Origin: a bacterium | GTDB taxonomy: Bacteria; Planctomycetota; UBA1135; GCA-002686595 | Reading direction: 5' to 3' | Length of the DNA stretch: 50,247 bases | NCBI GenBank assembly: GCA_024226735.1 | Contig: JAAELL010000147.1 | Coordinates: forward strand, 1-50,247 | Shown here: positions 16,840 through 27,004 of the stretch, piece by piece | Layout: each line of letters begins with the position of its first letter | Position numbering within the stretch: the stretch's first letter is position 1 | Program-made: the position numbers and the translations under genes | Notes under the pieces: generated by a model | The model's database searches: none | Seen by the model: the letters and a program-made list of their open reading frames with translations, nothing else | What the model was told of the DNA's origin: nothing

Positions 16840-19800
16840 CCGACCCCTCCGGTGACACGCTTCGTTTTCTTGCCCTTGCTCGCCTTGGAGCGCGCGCCGC
16901 GTGCCCCCTTGCCACCAGGGCTGCCGGCTCCGCCCTCCAGCTGCAGCCACGGCCCCGTGATCGAGCCCTTGTCCGCCGCGAGCTCAGCGGGCGTTCCGGT
17001 CGCGATGATCTTGCCACCGGCCGCGCCGCCCGCGGGACCGAGCTCGATGAGGCGCTGGCAGACACCCAGCAGCTCGGTGTGGTGCTCGATCAGGACGACT
17101 GCGTTGCCGCGCCGCGCGAGGCGGCCCAGCGAACGCGCGAGGTGTACGACGTCCGTCGCCGCGAGGCCTGTGCTGGGCTCGTCGAGGACGATGATGCTGC
17201 GGCTGCGCTCGTTCGCGCGCTGCAGCTCAGCGGCGAGCTTGACGCGCTGGGCCTCGCCGCCCGACAGCGTCGTCGAGCTCTGGCCGAGCTTCATGTACCC
17301 GAGGCCGACGTCGTTCAGGGTTGCGAGGACTTCCTTGGCCTTGGGCACGTGCGCGAGGAACTCGAGCGCCTCCACGACCGACATGTCGAGCACGTCCGCG
17401 ATCGACTTGCCCCGGAAACGAACCTCCAGCACCTCGGGCTGGAAGCGTCTGCCGTCGCACTCCTCGCAGGTCAGCCACAGGTCGGCCAGGAACTGCATTT
17501 CGACCAGCACGGCGCCCCGGCCGTCGCATGCGGGGCAACGCCCCTTGGTCCCGTTGAACGAGAACTGCGAGATGCCGTACCCGCGCATGCGCGCGTCCGG
17601 CGTTCGGGCGAACAGCTCGCGCAGCGGAGCCATCAACCCCGTGTACGTCGCGGGCACGCTGTGCGGCGTGCGACCGATCGGGCTCGCATCCACGACGACC
17701 GTGCGCAGTATCCCGCCGAGTGGATTCTGGAAGGTGCGCCAGCGGCCCTCCGGGCGATCGCCGTGCAGCGCTGGCACCAGCGTGTCGAGCAAGAGCGTCG
17801 ACTTGCCCGACCCCGACGGCCCGCAAATCCCCAGGAGCTCACCGAAGTGCACGGTGAGATCGACGCCCTTCAAGTTGTGCGTCGTCGCGCCGCGCAAGCG
17901 CACGTCCGCGGTGGTCTCGGGCAAGACGTGCTCGCGCGCGCTCTCCGCGTCCTCGCGTAGAGTGCGGCCGAGGTCGATCTCACCGCGCAGGTACGCCGCC
18001 GTCCCCGATGTTCCGTCGCGCTGCACGTCCGCGGGCGTCGCGCTCGCGACGATCGTCCCGCCGTGGATCCCGGCCCCGGGCCCGACATCGACGAGCCAAT
18101 CGGCGCGCCGCATCAGGGTCGCGTCGTGCTCGACGACCAGCACCGTGTTGCCCCGGTCGCGCAGGTCGCACAGAGCATCGGTCAGGCGCTCGATGTCCGC
18201 CGGGTGCAGCCCCACGGTCGGCTCGTCGAGCACGTAACAGACACCGACGAGCTCCGAGCCGAGGCTAGCCGACAGCCGCACCCGCCGCGCTTCGCCGCCC
18301 GAGAGCGTCGCCGTCGAGCGATCGAGCGTCAGGTAGCCGAGACCGACCCGGTCGAGCAGGGAGATGCGCGAGCGCAGCTCTTGGACGACCGGCTCGACCG
18401 CATCGCGGACCGCGGCGCGCAGGCGCAGGCCCGTCAGCCACTCGAGGCTGTCCCCCACCGTCATGCGCAAGATCTCCGGCAGCCGCTTGCGACCGAGCAT
18501 CACTGCGCGGAAGCCCGGCGCGAGGCGCTCGCCCTCGCACGCGGGGCAGACCGAACGCGTCATGACCGCCTCGAGCATTCCCGCCCACTCCGGATCCTCG
18601 GCCTTGCGGTGCCAGGCATCGACGTGCCCGCACAGGCCCGTCCAGTCGGTCGTGAACGACTCGTGCACCTCGGTATTGCGCGTCTCCTTGTCGAGCGCCA
18701 CCTGATAGCTCGCGCGCGCGCCCGAGCCGTGCATGATCAGGTCGCGATGGCGCTTGGAGAGCTTCTCGAACGGCTTGTCGATCGGCACCTTGTGGGCCGC
18801 CGCGACGTGGCGCAGAAGCGTCTCGTAGTAGCCCTTGCCGCGCGTCAAGTAGCGCCCCAGCTTGCCCCCCACCGCACCATCGGTCAGCGCCTTGTCGGGA
18901 TGCGTCACCAGGAGCTCGGCGTCGGCGATGACGTGGGTGCCGAGCCCGTCACAGGTCGGGCATGCACCGACGTGGGTGTTGAACGAGAAGTGCCGCGGCT
19001 CGAGGGGCGCGGCGAGCTGGAACCCGCACTGCGTGCACGCGCCGTGCGTGCTGTACTCGCGCCGTTCGCCGTCCTTGATCAACACGCTGATCCGACCACC
19101 GGCGGCGGCCTGGGCCTGCTCGACGGCCTCGGCGATGCGCGCCCGCGCATCGGGCTTGAACGACACGCGGTCAATGACGAGGTCGACGTCCTCGACGTCG
19201 ACGAGCTCGTACTGATCGAGCTCGTCGATGCGCACCTCGGCACCGTCGAGGAGCACGCGCACGAAGCCCGCGGACGTCCACGTCCCGGCGCGCCGCTCGA
19301 GCTCGGCGGCGACGTCGCCGCCGGCGGGCATGCCGTGGCCAAAGACGGGCGCCAGGATCCAGCCCTTCGCGCGCGTAGGAACCTTGCTTGTGGATGCCGG
19401 GGAGCTGGCCTCGGCGACGTCCTTGAGGATGCGCCGCGTCACGCCGCCCACGTCGGTCGGCACGAGCGTTTCGCCGTGGTCCGGGCAGCGCGCCGTCCCC
19501 GCGCGCGCCCACAGGACACGCAGGTGATCGTGGATCTCGGTCGTCGTCGCGACCGTCGAACGCGGGTGTCCGCTGACGGTCTGCGCCTCGACCGCGACCG
19601 CCGGGCCCAGGCCCTCGATGCGCTCGTAGGGCGGCTTGTCCTTGGTGCCGAGGAACTGGCGCGCGTAGGTCGAGAGACTCTCGACGAAACGCCTGCGTCC
19701 CTCGGTGTAGATCGTGTCGAGCGCGAGCGAGCTCTTGCCGGAACCCGACGGCCCCGTGATGACGGTCAGCGCATCGCGCGGGATCGAGACGTCGACGCTC

Positions 19801-22736
19801 TTGAGGTTGTGAACCGTCGCCCCTTCGACGACGAGCTCCTGGGGCGCGCCGTCCGCCGCCGCGCTCTTGGTCGGCCGCTTGTTCTTGCCCTTGGCGGCTT
19901 GCTTGCCGCCCGCGAGTGCGACGCCGGTGACCGAGCCAGCGTTCGCGACGATCTGCTCGGGCGTCCCGGCCGCCACGAGGGTGCCCCCGGCCTCGCCCCC
20001 CCCCGGACCGAGGTCGAAGACGTGGTCGGCGGCCCGAATCAGGTCGAGGTTGTGCTCGATCACGAGCACGGTGTGTCCGAGGTCGACGAGCTTCTGCAGG
20101 GCGGCGAGCAGGCGCCCGACGTCCTCCATGTGCAGTCCGGTCGTCGGCTCGTCGAGCAGGTACAGGGTGTGCCCCTTCGGCCGCTTCGAGAGGTGCGTCA
20201 CGAGCTTCAGGCGCTGCGCCTCGCCGCCGGAGATCGTCGTCGAGGGCTGCCCGAGCGTCAGGTACCCGAGCCCGATCTCGACCATCAGCCCCAGCGGTCG
20301 GGCGATCTTGGGGTGGTCGCGGAAGAGCTCGTGCGCCTCGCTCGCCGTCATCGCCAAGACGTCGGCGATCGAGTGGCCACGGTAGGTCACGTCGAGCGTC
20401 TCGGCCTGGTAGCGGTGCCCGCCGCACTCGGCGCAGGGCACGGTGACGGGGGCGAGGAACTGCAGCTCGACGAGGATCGCCCCCGCGCCGCCGCAGGCCT
20501 CGCACCGACCGCCGCCGGCGACGTTGAAGGAGAAGCGCGACTTGGTGTAGCCGCGCACCAGACTCTCGGGCAGCTGCGCGAAGAGATCGCGGATCGGGCT
20601 GAACACCTTCGTGTACGTCGCCGGGTTCGAGCGCGGCGTGCGCCCGATCGGCGTCGCGTCGATCGAGATCAGCTCGTCGACGTGCTCGAGCCCTTCGATC
20701 GAGTCGTGCGCTCCGGGCTCCGGCGCCTCGCGCCCGAGATGGCGCGTGACCGCGCGCTTGAGGGTGCGTTCGATCAGGGTCGATTTACCCGAGCCGCTGA
20801 CGCCGCTGACGGCGACGAAGGTCCCGAGCGGGATCTCGACGTCGACGCCCTTCAGGTTGAACGCGGTCGCACCGCGCACGCAGAGCCGGTCGCCGTTGCC
20901 GGCGCGGCGTGATTCGGGCGCCGGCAGCACGATCTCGCCGCGCAACAGGCGCGCGGTCGGACCTTCGCTCTTGGCGATGTCGGCAGGCGTACCGACCGCG
21001 ACGATCTCGCCGCCGTGTCGGCCCGCGCCGGGCCCGACGTCGATCACGTAGTCGGCGCTGCGCAAGGTCGCCTCGTCGTGCTCGACGACGACGACGGTGT
21101 TCCCCGCGTCGCGCAGCTCGCCCAGGGCACCGAGCAAGCGTTCGTGGTCGCACGCGTGCAGTCCGATCGACGGTTCGTCGAGGACGTACAGGACCCCCTG
21201 CAGGCCCGCGCCGAGCTGGGCCGCGAGTCGGATGCGCTGGGCCTCGCCGCCCGAGAGGCTGTCCGCGGAGCGATCGAGGGTCAGGTAGCCCAGACCGACG
21301 CGCACGAGGAACTCGGTCCGGCGCCGGATCTCGAGCAGCAGGTCGCGCGCGATGCGCCCCTGACGCGCGGTCAACTTCAGGCCGTCGAGCCGCGTCCACA
21401 GCTCCTCGACCGGAAGGCTGGTCAGCTCCGGCAGACGCACGTCCCCGAGACGCACGGCGCGCGCGACGGGGTTGAGTCGGCTCCCGGAGCAATCGGGACA
21501 GCTCTGCACGGACAGGAACCGCTCGACCATCTTGCGCCGGCTGCCGCGCTCCCAGGCGCGCTCGAGCTCGGTCAAGACCCCGCGGAAGCGCCGGCGCCAA
21601 CGCGCGGAGCCCTGGTTGCGGGTCCCGTTCCAGCTGAACGTATCCGTGTAGCGATCATCGCCGGTGCCGCGCAGGATCTTGCGCCGCGCCGTGGGCGTCA
21701 GCGAGCTCCACGGCGTGTCGATGTCGAAGCCGTGCTGCTTGCCGACCCGCTCGAGGAACGAGAAGTCGACGCGCGGGAAGAGCAGCGCCCCGCCCGACGC
21801 CCGCGTCACCGCCAGCGCGCCGTCGCGGATCGAGAGGCTCGCGTCGCGCACGACGGCGGACTCCGACGGCGCCCGCAGCTGCCCCAGGCCCCCGCACGTA
21901 TCGCACGCGCCGTGCGGAGAGTTGAACGAGAACAGGCGCGGCTCTAGCGGCGGGATCTCGCGCCCCGTTTCGGGGCAGACGCCGCGGGTCGAGAAGGAGT
22001 GCGCGCCGTCGGCGGTGATCGCCATCAGGTCGCCGTCACCGACCTCGAGCGCCTGCTCGACCGCTTCGCGCAGCCGGCTGGGCTGGGCCGGGTCGGGCTT
22101 GAGGCGGTCCACGACGACCTCGATCGAGTGTCGCTTGTAGCGCTCGAGCTCCGGCGCGTCCTCGATGCGCACGACCTCGCCGTCGATGCGCGCCCGCACG
22201 AAGCCCTTCTTGCGCAGCTGCTCGAGCAGAGCCCGGTGCTGCCCCTTGCGGTCGCGCACGAGCGGCGCGGCGATCTGTACCTTCGTCCCGCCGTACTCGC
22301 GCAGGAGCTCCTGCACGACCGATTCGGGCGTGCGCGACTCGACCGGACGGTCGCACCACGGGCTGTAGGCGATCCCCGCCCGGGCGTACAGCACGCGCAG
22401 GTGATCGACGACCTCCGTCAGAGTCCCGACCGTCGATCGGCTCCCGCGCGAGATCGACTTCTGGTCGACCGCGATCGCCGGGGAGAGTCCCTCGATCGAC
22501 TCGACGTCGGGCTTGGAGAGATTGCCGAGGAACTGGCGGGCGTAGGCGGAAAGGGTCTCCAGGAAGCGCCGCTGGCCCTCGCGGAACAGGGTGTCGAACG
22601 CCAGCGACGACTTGCCCGAGCCCGAGACTCCGGTGATCGCAACCAGCTTCCTACGCGGAAGATCGACGTCGACCCCGGCGAGGTTGTTCTGGCGTGCGCC
22701 ACGAATGCGGATCGTGTCCAGCTGTCGGCGAGTCAT
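16836..22736 (-). CDS. uvrA: tandem-duplicated UvrA excinuclease subunit
   Basis: A 1966-aa protein made of two complete UvrA units joined by a Lys/Ala-rich linker near residue 955. Walker A motifs begin near residues 33 (GVSGSGKSS), 642 (GVSGSGKST), 992 (GPSGSGKSS) and 1634 (GPSGSGKST). All four signatures ([40 protein letters not shown]) and Walker B motifs (LDEP...GLH or GLA) are intact. Zinc-finger cysteine pairs are present ([20 protein letters not shown]; second unit [22 protein letters not shown]), although the first unit has CPETG where CxxC is usual. It locates bulky DNA lesions and would hand them to UvrB. Double-length UvrA proteins are annotated in several bacteria. The start [13 protein letters not shown] has no clear Shine-Dalgarno. 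Confidence 0.93.
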   Translation of the reverse strand: MTRRQLDTIRIRGARQNNLAGVDVDLPRRKLVAITGVSGSGKSSLAFDTLFREGQRRFLETLSAYARQFLGNLSKPDVESIEGLSPAIAVDQKSISRGSRSTVGTLTEVVDHLRVLYARAGIAYSPWCDRPVESRTPESVVQELLREYGGTKVQIAAPLVRDRKGQHRALLEQLRKKGFVRARIDGEVVRIEDAPELERYKRHSIEVVVDRLKPDPAQPSRLREAVEQALEVGDGDLMAITADGAHSFSTRGVCPETGREIPPLEPRLFSFNSPHGACDTCGGLGQLRAPSESAVVRDASLSIRDGALAVTRASGGALLFPRVDFSFLERVGKQHGFDIDTPWSSLTPTARRKILRGTGDDRYTDTFSWNGTRNQGSARWRRRFRGVLTELERAWERGSRRKMVERFLSVQSCPDCSGSRLNPVARAVRLGDVRLPELTSLPVEELWTRLDGLKLTARQGRIARDLLLEIRRRTEFLVRVGLGYLTLDRSADSLSGGEAQRIRLAAQLGAGLQGVLYVLDEPSIGLHACDHERLLGALGELRDAGNTVVVVEHDEATLRSADYVIDVGPGAGRHGGEIVAVGTPADIAKSEGPTARLLRGEIVLPAPESRRAGNGDRLCVRGATAFNLKGVDVEIPLGTFVAVSGVSGSGKSTLIERTLKRAVTRHLGREAPEPGAHDSIEGLEHVDELISIDATPIGRTPRSNPATYTKVFSPIRDLFAQLPESLVRGYTKSRFSFNVAGGGRCEACGGAGAILVELQFLAPVTVPCAECGGHRYQAETLDVTYRGHSIADVLAMTASEAHELFRDHPKIARPLGLMVEIGLGYLTLGQPSTTISGGEAQRLKLVTHLSKRPKGHTLYLLDEPTTGLHMEDVGRLLAALQKLVDLGHTVLVIEHNLDLIRAADHVFDLGPGGGEAGGTLVAAGTPEQIVANAGSVTGVALAGGKQAAKGKNKRPTKSAAADGAPQELVVEGATVHNLKSVDVSIPRDALTVITGPSGSGKSSLALDTIYTEGRRRFVESLSTYARQFLGTKDKPPYERIEGLGPAVAVEAQTVSGHPRSTVATTTEIHDHLRVLWARAGTARCPDHGETLVPTDVGGVTRRILKDVAEASSPASTSKVPTRAKGWILAPVFGHGMPAGGDVAAELERRAGTWTSAGFVRVLLDGAEVRIDELDQYELVDVEDVDLVIDRVSFKPDARARIAEAVEQAQAAAGGRISVLIKDGERREYSTHGACTQCGFQLAAPLEPRHFSFNTHVGACPTCDGLGTHVIADAELLVTHPDKALTDGAVGGKLGRYLTRGKGYYETLLRHVAAAHKVPIDKPFEKLSKRHRDLIMHGSGARASYQVALDKETRNTEVHESFTTDWTGLCGHVDAWHRKAEDPEWAGMLEAVMTRSVCPACEGERLAPGFRAVMLGRKRLPEILRMTVGDSLEWLTGLRLRAAVRDAVEPVVQELRSRISLLDRVGLGYLTLDRSTATLSGGEARRVRLSASLGSELVGVCYVLDEPTVGLHPADIERLTDALCDLRDRGNTVLVVEHDATLMRRADWLVDVGPGAGIHGGTIVASATPADVQRDGTSGTAAYLRGEIDLGRTLREDAESAREHVLPETTADVRLRGATTHNLKGVDLTVHFGELLGICGPSGSGKSTLLLDTLVPALHGDRPEGRWRTFQNPLGGILRTVVVDASPIGRTPHSVPATYTGLMAPLRELFARTPDARMRGYGISQFSFNGTKGRCPACDGRGAVLVEMQFLADLWLTCEECDGRRFQPEVLEVRFRGKSIADVLDMSVVEALEFLAHVPKAKEVLATLNDVGLGYMKLGQSSTTLSGGEAQRVKLAAELQRANERSRSIIVLDEPSTGLAATDVVHLARSLGRLARRGNAVVLIEHHTELLGVCQRLIELGPAGGAAGGKIIATGTPAELAADKGSITGPWLQLEGGAGSPGGKGARGARSKASKGKKTKRVTGGVG

Positions 22737-23107
22737 CGGAGGATTGCGCGCCACCCGGGCCCGACGCCGACCGAGTCCGAAGGAGGCCACGCGAGGCGCC
22801 CGTAGGCCCCCTCGCCAGCCGCCCACACGGGCCCCTCGACGACACTTTGGAGTTCCGGAATGGAGTGTTCCAAGCTACCCATAGTAGCAGTCGCGCCGAC
22901 CCGACGGAACCCGGTCTGCACATGCGGCGAGGGGATGCTTTCGTAGTCTTCTGGACGAGATTCGGGACGTGTTCGCGCGGACTTACGCCGCGTTGCGAGT
23001 AGGCGGACAGTTTTGGATTGACGCTCGGAGGGGGTTGCGGTACCCGCCGGCTGCCGTTCATTCCTGCCCCGTGGCGCTCAGGCGAGGTGCGGAGCAACAG
23101 GGCCCCG
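22737..23107. other. 371-bp gap upstream of the uvrA operon
   Basis: Between the uvrA start and the end of the IMPase gene I see no credible ORF or RNA gene. It should contain the uvrA promoter. The only structured site I noticed is an imperfect palindrome at 22857-22871. A minus-strand TACTAT at about 22885 resembles a -10 box but lacks a convincing -35. Confidence 0.4.
22857..22871 (-). promoter_or_regulatory. candidate operator upstream of uvrA
   Basis: GGAATGGAGTGTTCC is an imperfect palindrome (GGAA/TTCC arms) 121 nt before the uvrA start. Its half-sites loosely recall GAAC/GTTC LexA boxes, but the spacing is one base too long, so a damage-response link is only a suggestion. Confidence 0.2.
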
Positions 23108-23911
23108 TCAGTGCACCAGCCGGCCCCGAATCGCCGCATGCAACCCCGCCCCCGCAGCGACGATGTGCCCCCCGCGCAACCAATCCCCTCCACCATCCGC
23201 GTCCGTCACCAGCCCCCCCGCCTCGAGCACGAGCAGTCCACCCGCGGCGACGTCGTGGGGCGAAAGGTGCAGCTCCCAGTAACCGTCGAGACGCCCGGCC
23301 GCGACGTAGGCGAGGTCGATCGCCGCCGACCCCATCCGGCGCAGACCGCGCACGTCGTAGAAGAATCGGCCGAAGTTCTCGAGGTTGGAGTGTTCGAGCT
23401 CGCCGCGCCGGTACGGGAAGCCCGTAGCGAGGATCGCTTCGGACAGCTCGGCAGTCGACGAGACGCCGAGCCGCACGTCGTTCAGGAATGCGCCGCTGCC
23501 GCGCACGGCGGTGAAGGTCTCGCGTAGGAAGGGCGCGTGCACGACGGCGGCGAGTGGCGTGCCTCCCTGCCACAAGCCCATCGACACCGCGAAACACGGG
23601 AGGCGGTGCACGAAGTTGACGGTCCCGTCGAGCGGATCGAGGAACCAGCGCGGCCGGTCGTCGATGGCCGCGTCGTGCACCTCTTCCTCGGCCTCGATCG
23701 CGTGCCCGGGAAACTCCGCGCGCAGGCGATCGACGAGGAGGCGCTCGCTCGCGACGTCCGCTTCGGTGACGAGGTCGCGCGCGGCGCTCTTGCGCGCGAT
23801 GCGCGCGGGATCGAGGCGACCGAGGTGTGCCATGAGGACCTCGCCCGCTTCCCTGGCGGCGTCCGTCGCGACGGCGAGGACCCGGTCCGTATCGATGCTC
23901 TCCGTGCTCAT
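23108..23911 (-). CDS. inositol monophosphatase-family phosphatase
   Basis: A 267-aa enzyme of the Mg-dependent, lithium-sensitive phosphatase family (IMPase/SuhB/CysQ). Metal-site motifs are clear: EAEEEVHD (normally GEE), DPLDGTVNFVHRLP (WiiDPlDGT.NF.h..P) and GSAAIDLAYVAAGRLDGYWE (GsaAlDl..vA.G..Dgyw). It hydrolyses phosphomonoesters such as inositol-1-phosphate or histidinol phosphate; substrate cannot be told from sequence. Its ATG overlaps the TGA of the carboxypeptidase gene (ATGA). No signal peptide, so cytoplasmic. Confidence 0.93.
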   Translation of the reverse strand: MSTESIDTDRVLAVATDAAREAGEVLMAHLGRLDPARIARKSAARDLVTEADVASERLLVDRLRAEFPGHAIEAEEEVHDAAIDDRPRWFLDPLDGTVNFVHRLPCFAVSMGLWQGGTPLAAVVHAPFLRETFTAVRGSGAFLNDVRLGVSSTAELSEAILATGFPYRRGELEHSNLENFGRFFYDVRGLRRMGSAAIDLAYVAAGRLDGYWELHLSPHDVAAGGLLVLEAGGLVTDADGGGDWLRGGHIVAAGAGLHAAIRGRLVH

Positions 23912-25605
23912 GTTCCGCTCTTGCGACTCTCGACCAGGATCGTGCAGATCTCGTCCTGCAGGGGCTTCCAAACGCTCGTGTTCAGGCCGCCGTAGCGCGG
24001 GTACTCGACGAGGATCGAGAAGACCAGCGTGCGACCATCGAGGGTCTGGACGATCCCCGAGAGGCCGCTCGTGCCGCCGATGAAGCCCGTCTTCGCGCGC
24101 ACGCGTCCGCGCGCAGGCCCCTTGCGCATTCGGGCCGAGAGGGTCCCGGTCGATCCCGATTCGGGCAGCGCGTCGCGGAACACACGCGCCCGCTCGCCGC
24201 CACGCGCGAGCACGGCGTCGAGCAGCGCAGTCATCTGCCGCGCGGTCACGCGGTTGGCCCGCGACAGGCCCGAGCCGTCGACCTGGACGAGCCCCCGGCT
24301 CGGGACCCCCAGCTCTTCGAGTGCACGCGCGGTCGCCGCTCGTCCCCCGTCCCGGTCGCCCTTGGCGGCGACGGCGTGGCCGACGGCCAGGAAGAGCTGG
24401 TCGGCGACCGAGTTGTTGGAGTCGCGCAGAATCGGCACGACGGCCCGTTCGAGAGGAGCCGTGACGCGACCGATCGATTCGCCCGAAGGCGCGCCGCGCT
24501 CGCGCCGGAAACCGCCGCTCACCGGGACGCCCTGGCGCACGAGCTCGGCGACGACGGCGTGGCCGAACAGCTCGACCGGGTCGGGGTGGGCGAAGCGCGT
24601 CGCGTACCCGCGCGTTCCGGCTGGCACGCGGCCTCGCACCGTCAGCCCGTGGCGTCGGGCCTCGACCGCGAGCTTCAGCTGGCTGCCCTTCTTGCCGGTC
24701 TCGACCTCCCCGCGGCGCTTGAGCCCGTGCGCGCGGGGTCGCACGCGCACGCGGGCGGGCCCGCCGACGTCGCCGGCGTCGACGTTGGCCGTGATGCAGC
24801 CCGCGTTCGCGCTGAACCCTCCGCTCAGCGCGGCGTACTCCTTCCAGTACTCCTTCTCCGAAGGCCACTCGGGCCCGGGCGCCGGAGCGGGGAAGCTGCC
24901 CTCGTCGAGGACGAGAGCGCCCTGGATCCGCTCGATGCCCGCGCGGGTCAGCTCGCGCCGCAGGGCAGCGACCCATTCCGAGACGCCCCCGTCGCCGTCG
25001 GCGTCGTACAGGGGGTCGCCGCCCGCACGGGCGATCAGCTCGCCGCGCAGTGTCCCGTCCACGACCTCGCCGCGCGCCTCGAATGCCGTCGCGAACGTCC
25101 AGTCGGGTCCGAGGAGCACGAGCGCGGTCGCCGTCGTGATCAGCTTGAGGTTCGAAGCCGGACGCATCGCTCGGCTCGAATGAATCGCGACGAGGTCCTC
25201 GGGCGCACCCGGCTCGCGGACGTGCACGGCGACCGTCGTGTTCCCCGCGTGCACCTTGCCCTTCGACAGCTTGCGGGCGCGTGCCGCGGCATTGGCGGCG
25301 GCCGTCGCGACGCGGCGCTCGACCGTGCGGTCCCGCGTTCGGGTCGCCGGCGACGCCGGAGCGGGGGTGGGCTCGGTCGTCGGAGCGGAATCTGTGTCCT
25401 CGGCCGGGGCCGTCGCCGCCCCGCGACCCCGCTCGCCGAAGGGTGAGAGCTGCACCCGCTCGGGCGTCGCTGCGCTCTCCTGGCCACCCGCCCGAGTCTC
25501 GCCCCCGCGCGCGAGCAGCCAGGCGAGGAGGCCGAAGGCGACGAGATTCGCCCCTATGACCAGGGCGGCGCGCGCCCGGATCCGCCCTCGCCAGCAGCTG
25601 TGCAT
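23908..25605 (-). CDS. dacB: D-alanyl-D-alanine carboxypeptidase, PBP4/DacB type (S13)
   Basis: A 565-aa membrane-anchored penicillin-binding protein. A single helix (about 12-33) is followed by a Thr/Pro/Ala-rich spacer to about residue 110 and the S13 domain. Active-site motifs are SNLK (Ser151-Lys154 in PASNLKLITTATAL), SNN in RDSNNSVADQLF, and KTG in VRAKTGFIGGTSGLSG. The large insert between motifs 1 and 2 is typical of class C low-mass PBPs. It removes terminal D-Ala or cuts D-Ala-DAP crosslinks in peptidoglycan. A murein-active enzyme fits current evidence that planctomycetes have peptidoglycan. The start MHSCWRG at 25605 faces the divergent CheY-like gene across 231 bp. Confidence 0.92.
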   Translation of the reverse strand: MHSCWRGRIRARAALVIGANLVAFGLLAWLLARGGETRAGGQESAATPERVQLSPFGERGRGAATAPAEDTDSAPTTEPTPAPASPATRTRDRTVERRVATAAANAAARARKLSKGKVHAGNTTVAVHVREPGAPEDLVAIHSSRAMRPASNLKLITTATALVLLGPDWTFATAFEARGEVVDGTLRGELIARAGGDPLYDADGDGGVSEWVAALRRELTRAGIERIQGALVLDEGSFPAPAPGPEWPSEKEYWKEYAALSGGFSANAGCITANVDAGDVGGPARVRVRPRAHGLKRRGEVETGKKGSQLKLAVEARRHGLTVRGRVPAGTRGYATRFAHPDPVELFGHAVVAELVRQGVPVSGGFRRERGAPSGESIGRVTAPLERAVVPILRDSNNSVADQLFLAVGHAVAAKGDRDGGRAATARALEELGVPSRGLVQVDGSGLSRANRVTARQMTALLDAVLARGGERARVFRDALPESGSTGTLSARMRKGPARGRVRAKTGFIGGTSGLSGIVQTLDGRTLVFSILVEYPRYGGLNTSVWKPLQDEICTILVESRKSGT

Positions 25606-25836
25606 GACCGGAGTTTCGCGGCTCGAGGCATCGGAAGCAACGACCTGGATTCGGGACTGCTCGCGGGACGGGCGGCGCCGCGGGAGTTCCGCTGCCGGGA
25701 ATCCTCCGGCGTCCGAAGGCGAGACCGTCGATTCGATTCGAGCCGACACGACGGGGCGCCGAAAGGGCGAGGAGCGTCGCGGCGGAGCCCCCCCACCGCG
25801 CATCAAGACCTTCTCCGACCCCCAACCGAGGCAGAA

Positions 25837-26220
25837 ATGGGAATCAAGATCCTGCTCGTCGACGACTCCGCAGTCATGCGCAAGATGATCACGCGCTCGC
25901 TGCGCCAGGCGAATCTCGACACCGACGAGATACTGGAAGCGAACAATGGACAGGAGGCCCTGGAGGTGCTGGCCGCCAAGAGCGTCGACATCATCCTCTG
26001 CGATTGGAACATGCCCGTAATGGACGGCCTGGAGTTCGTCACCAAGGCCCGCGAGTCCGACACGACGCCGATCGTGATGCTGACGACCGAGGGGACCCAG
26101 GACAAGGTCACCATGGCCATGGGCGCCGGGGCGAATGGCTACCTCACCAAGCCGTTCACGCCCGAGAACCTCGAGGCGGCGATCCGACAGGTCCTGTTCG
26201 CCGACGAGAACGCCGCCTGA
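25837..26220 (+). CDS. single-domain CheY-like response regulator
   Basis: A 127-aa receiver domain with no output domain. The acidic pocket is D9-D10 (LLVDDSAVMRKMI), the phospho-acceptor is D56 (ILCDWNMPVMDG), with T83/T84 (VMLTTEG) and K105 (YLTKPFTPE). High similarity in style to chemotaxis CheY. The preferred start at 25837 has a GAGG upstream. The next gene begins 3 nt after its stop and has a CheC-type motif, suggesting a regulator-phosphatase pair without the rest of a chemotaxis operon. Confidence 0.93.
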   Translation: MGIKILLVDDSAVMRKMITRSLRQANLDTDEILEANNGQEALEVLAAKSVDIILCDWNMPVMDGLEFVTKARESDTTPIVMLTTEGTQDKVTMAMGAGANGYLTKPFTPENLEAAIRQVLFADENAA

Positions 26221-26223
26221 GCG

Positions 26224-26838
26224 ATGGACGGTCGCAGCCTGGGCGAGTTCACGGGCGCGCTCGCAGCCCGGGTCTTCGAGCGCGCACTGCGCGACTGGGA
26301 GACGATGATTGGGCTGGAGTCCCACGTCGAGCTCGACACGACTCGCCGCCTCGTGGATGCCCGAGCCGTCGCTGACATCGGCGGCCCGACCCCCGTGGCA
26401 ATCGAGACCCGCACGATCGGCGAGATCGACTGCCCTCTGGCGTTCGTCCTCCCCGTCGGACTCGCGGCCGGCGTCGTCGCCAAGGCCCTCATGCTCCCGG
26501 ACGACGCCGTCGAGGCAATCCTCGCGAAGGGGCTCGACGAACAGGACGTCGAGGCCTTCTTCGAGATGGCCAACCTGTTCTGCGGATCGGCGAGCAATGC
26601 GCTCGAGGAGGCACTCGGTAGCCTGACGGTGTCCCAGAGCGTCGACCACCTGCGCGTGCACCAGGGCGATGGCGTGAGCGAAATGCTGTCCACATCGCTC
26701 GGCACGGGTGCATTCGTGGCGTCGGAGCTCGAGGTCCACGCGGAAGGAGCGGTGCACCGCGTCGCCTGGGTCACCTCGTCCAGGGCCGCGCTCGGGGTGT
26801 TCAAGCTGACCCACGGTCAGCTGCGCACGAGTACCTGA
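26224..26838 (+). CDS. CheC/CheX-like phosphatase-family protein
   Basis: A 204-aa protein with the segment [18 protein letters not shown] at about residues 110-127. This carries the E-x-x-N arrangement (E114, N117) followed by G, as in the CheC/CheX/FliY family that removes phosphate from CheY. The flanking alpha/beta layout with [11 protein letters not shown] would fit, but the rest is diverged, so the family call is moderate. It starts 3 nt after the CheY-like gene, which supports the pairing. It could instead be a structural FliY/FliN-like remnant. Confidence 0.55.
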   Translation: MDGRSLGEFTGALAARVFERALRDWETMIGLESHVELDTTRRLVDARAVADIGGPTPVAIETRTIGEIDCPLAFVLPVGLAAGVVAKALMLPDDAVEAILAKGLDEQDVEAFFEMANLFCGSASNALEEALGSLTVSQSVDHLRVHQGDGVSEMLSTSLGTGAFVASELEVHAEGAVHRVAWVTSSRAALGVFKLTHGQLRTST

Positions 26839-27004
26839 GCCCGACGGCTCGTCCCGCGGCCGTGAGTTCGTAAGATCTTCGCAATCCCCCGAAGGCACGC
26901 GGGCCGCCGCAGCACTGCTTTTCGTCGGCACGGATTGTTTTGGGGTTCCACGGTCGATCCCCGCATCCTTCGATCGTCGACGTGGTCCCATGAGGAAGAA
27001 CGCC

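Noticed and set aside
15259-20912. Very long plus-strand open frames of 992 and 949 codons opposite the helicase and uvrA genes
   Set aside because: They are antisense to clearly conserved genes, have biased Arg/Val/Asp/Leu composition, and result from few stop codons in high-GC DNA.
26224-26838. Second gene of the CheY pair called as FliN/FliY flagellar switch
   Set aside because: No C-terminal FliN-type domain is visible and no flagellar gene lies nearby.
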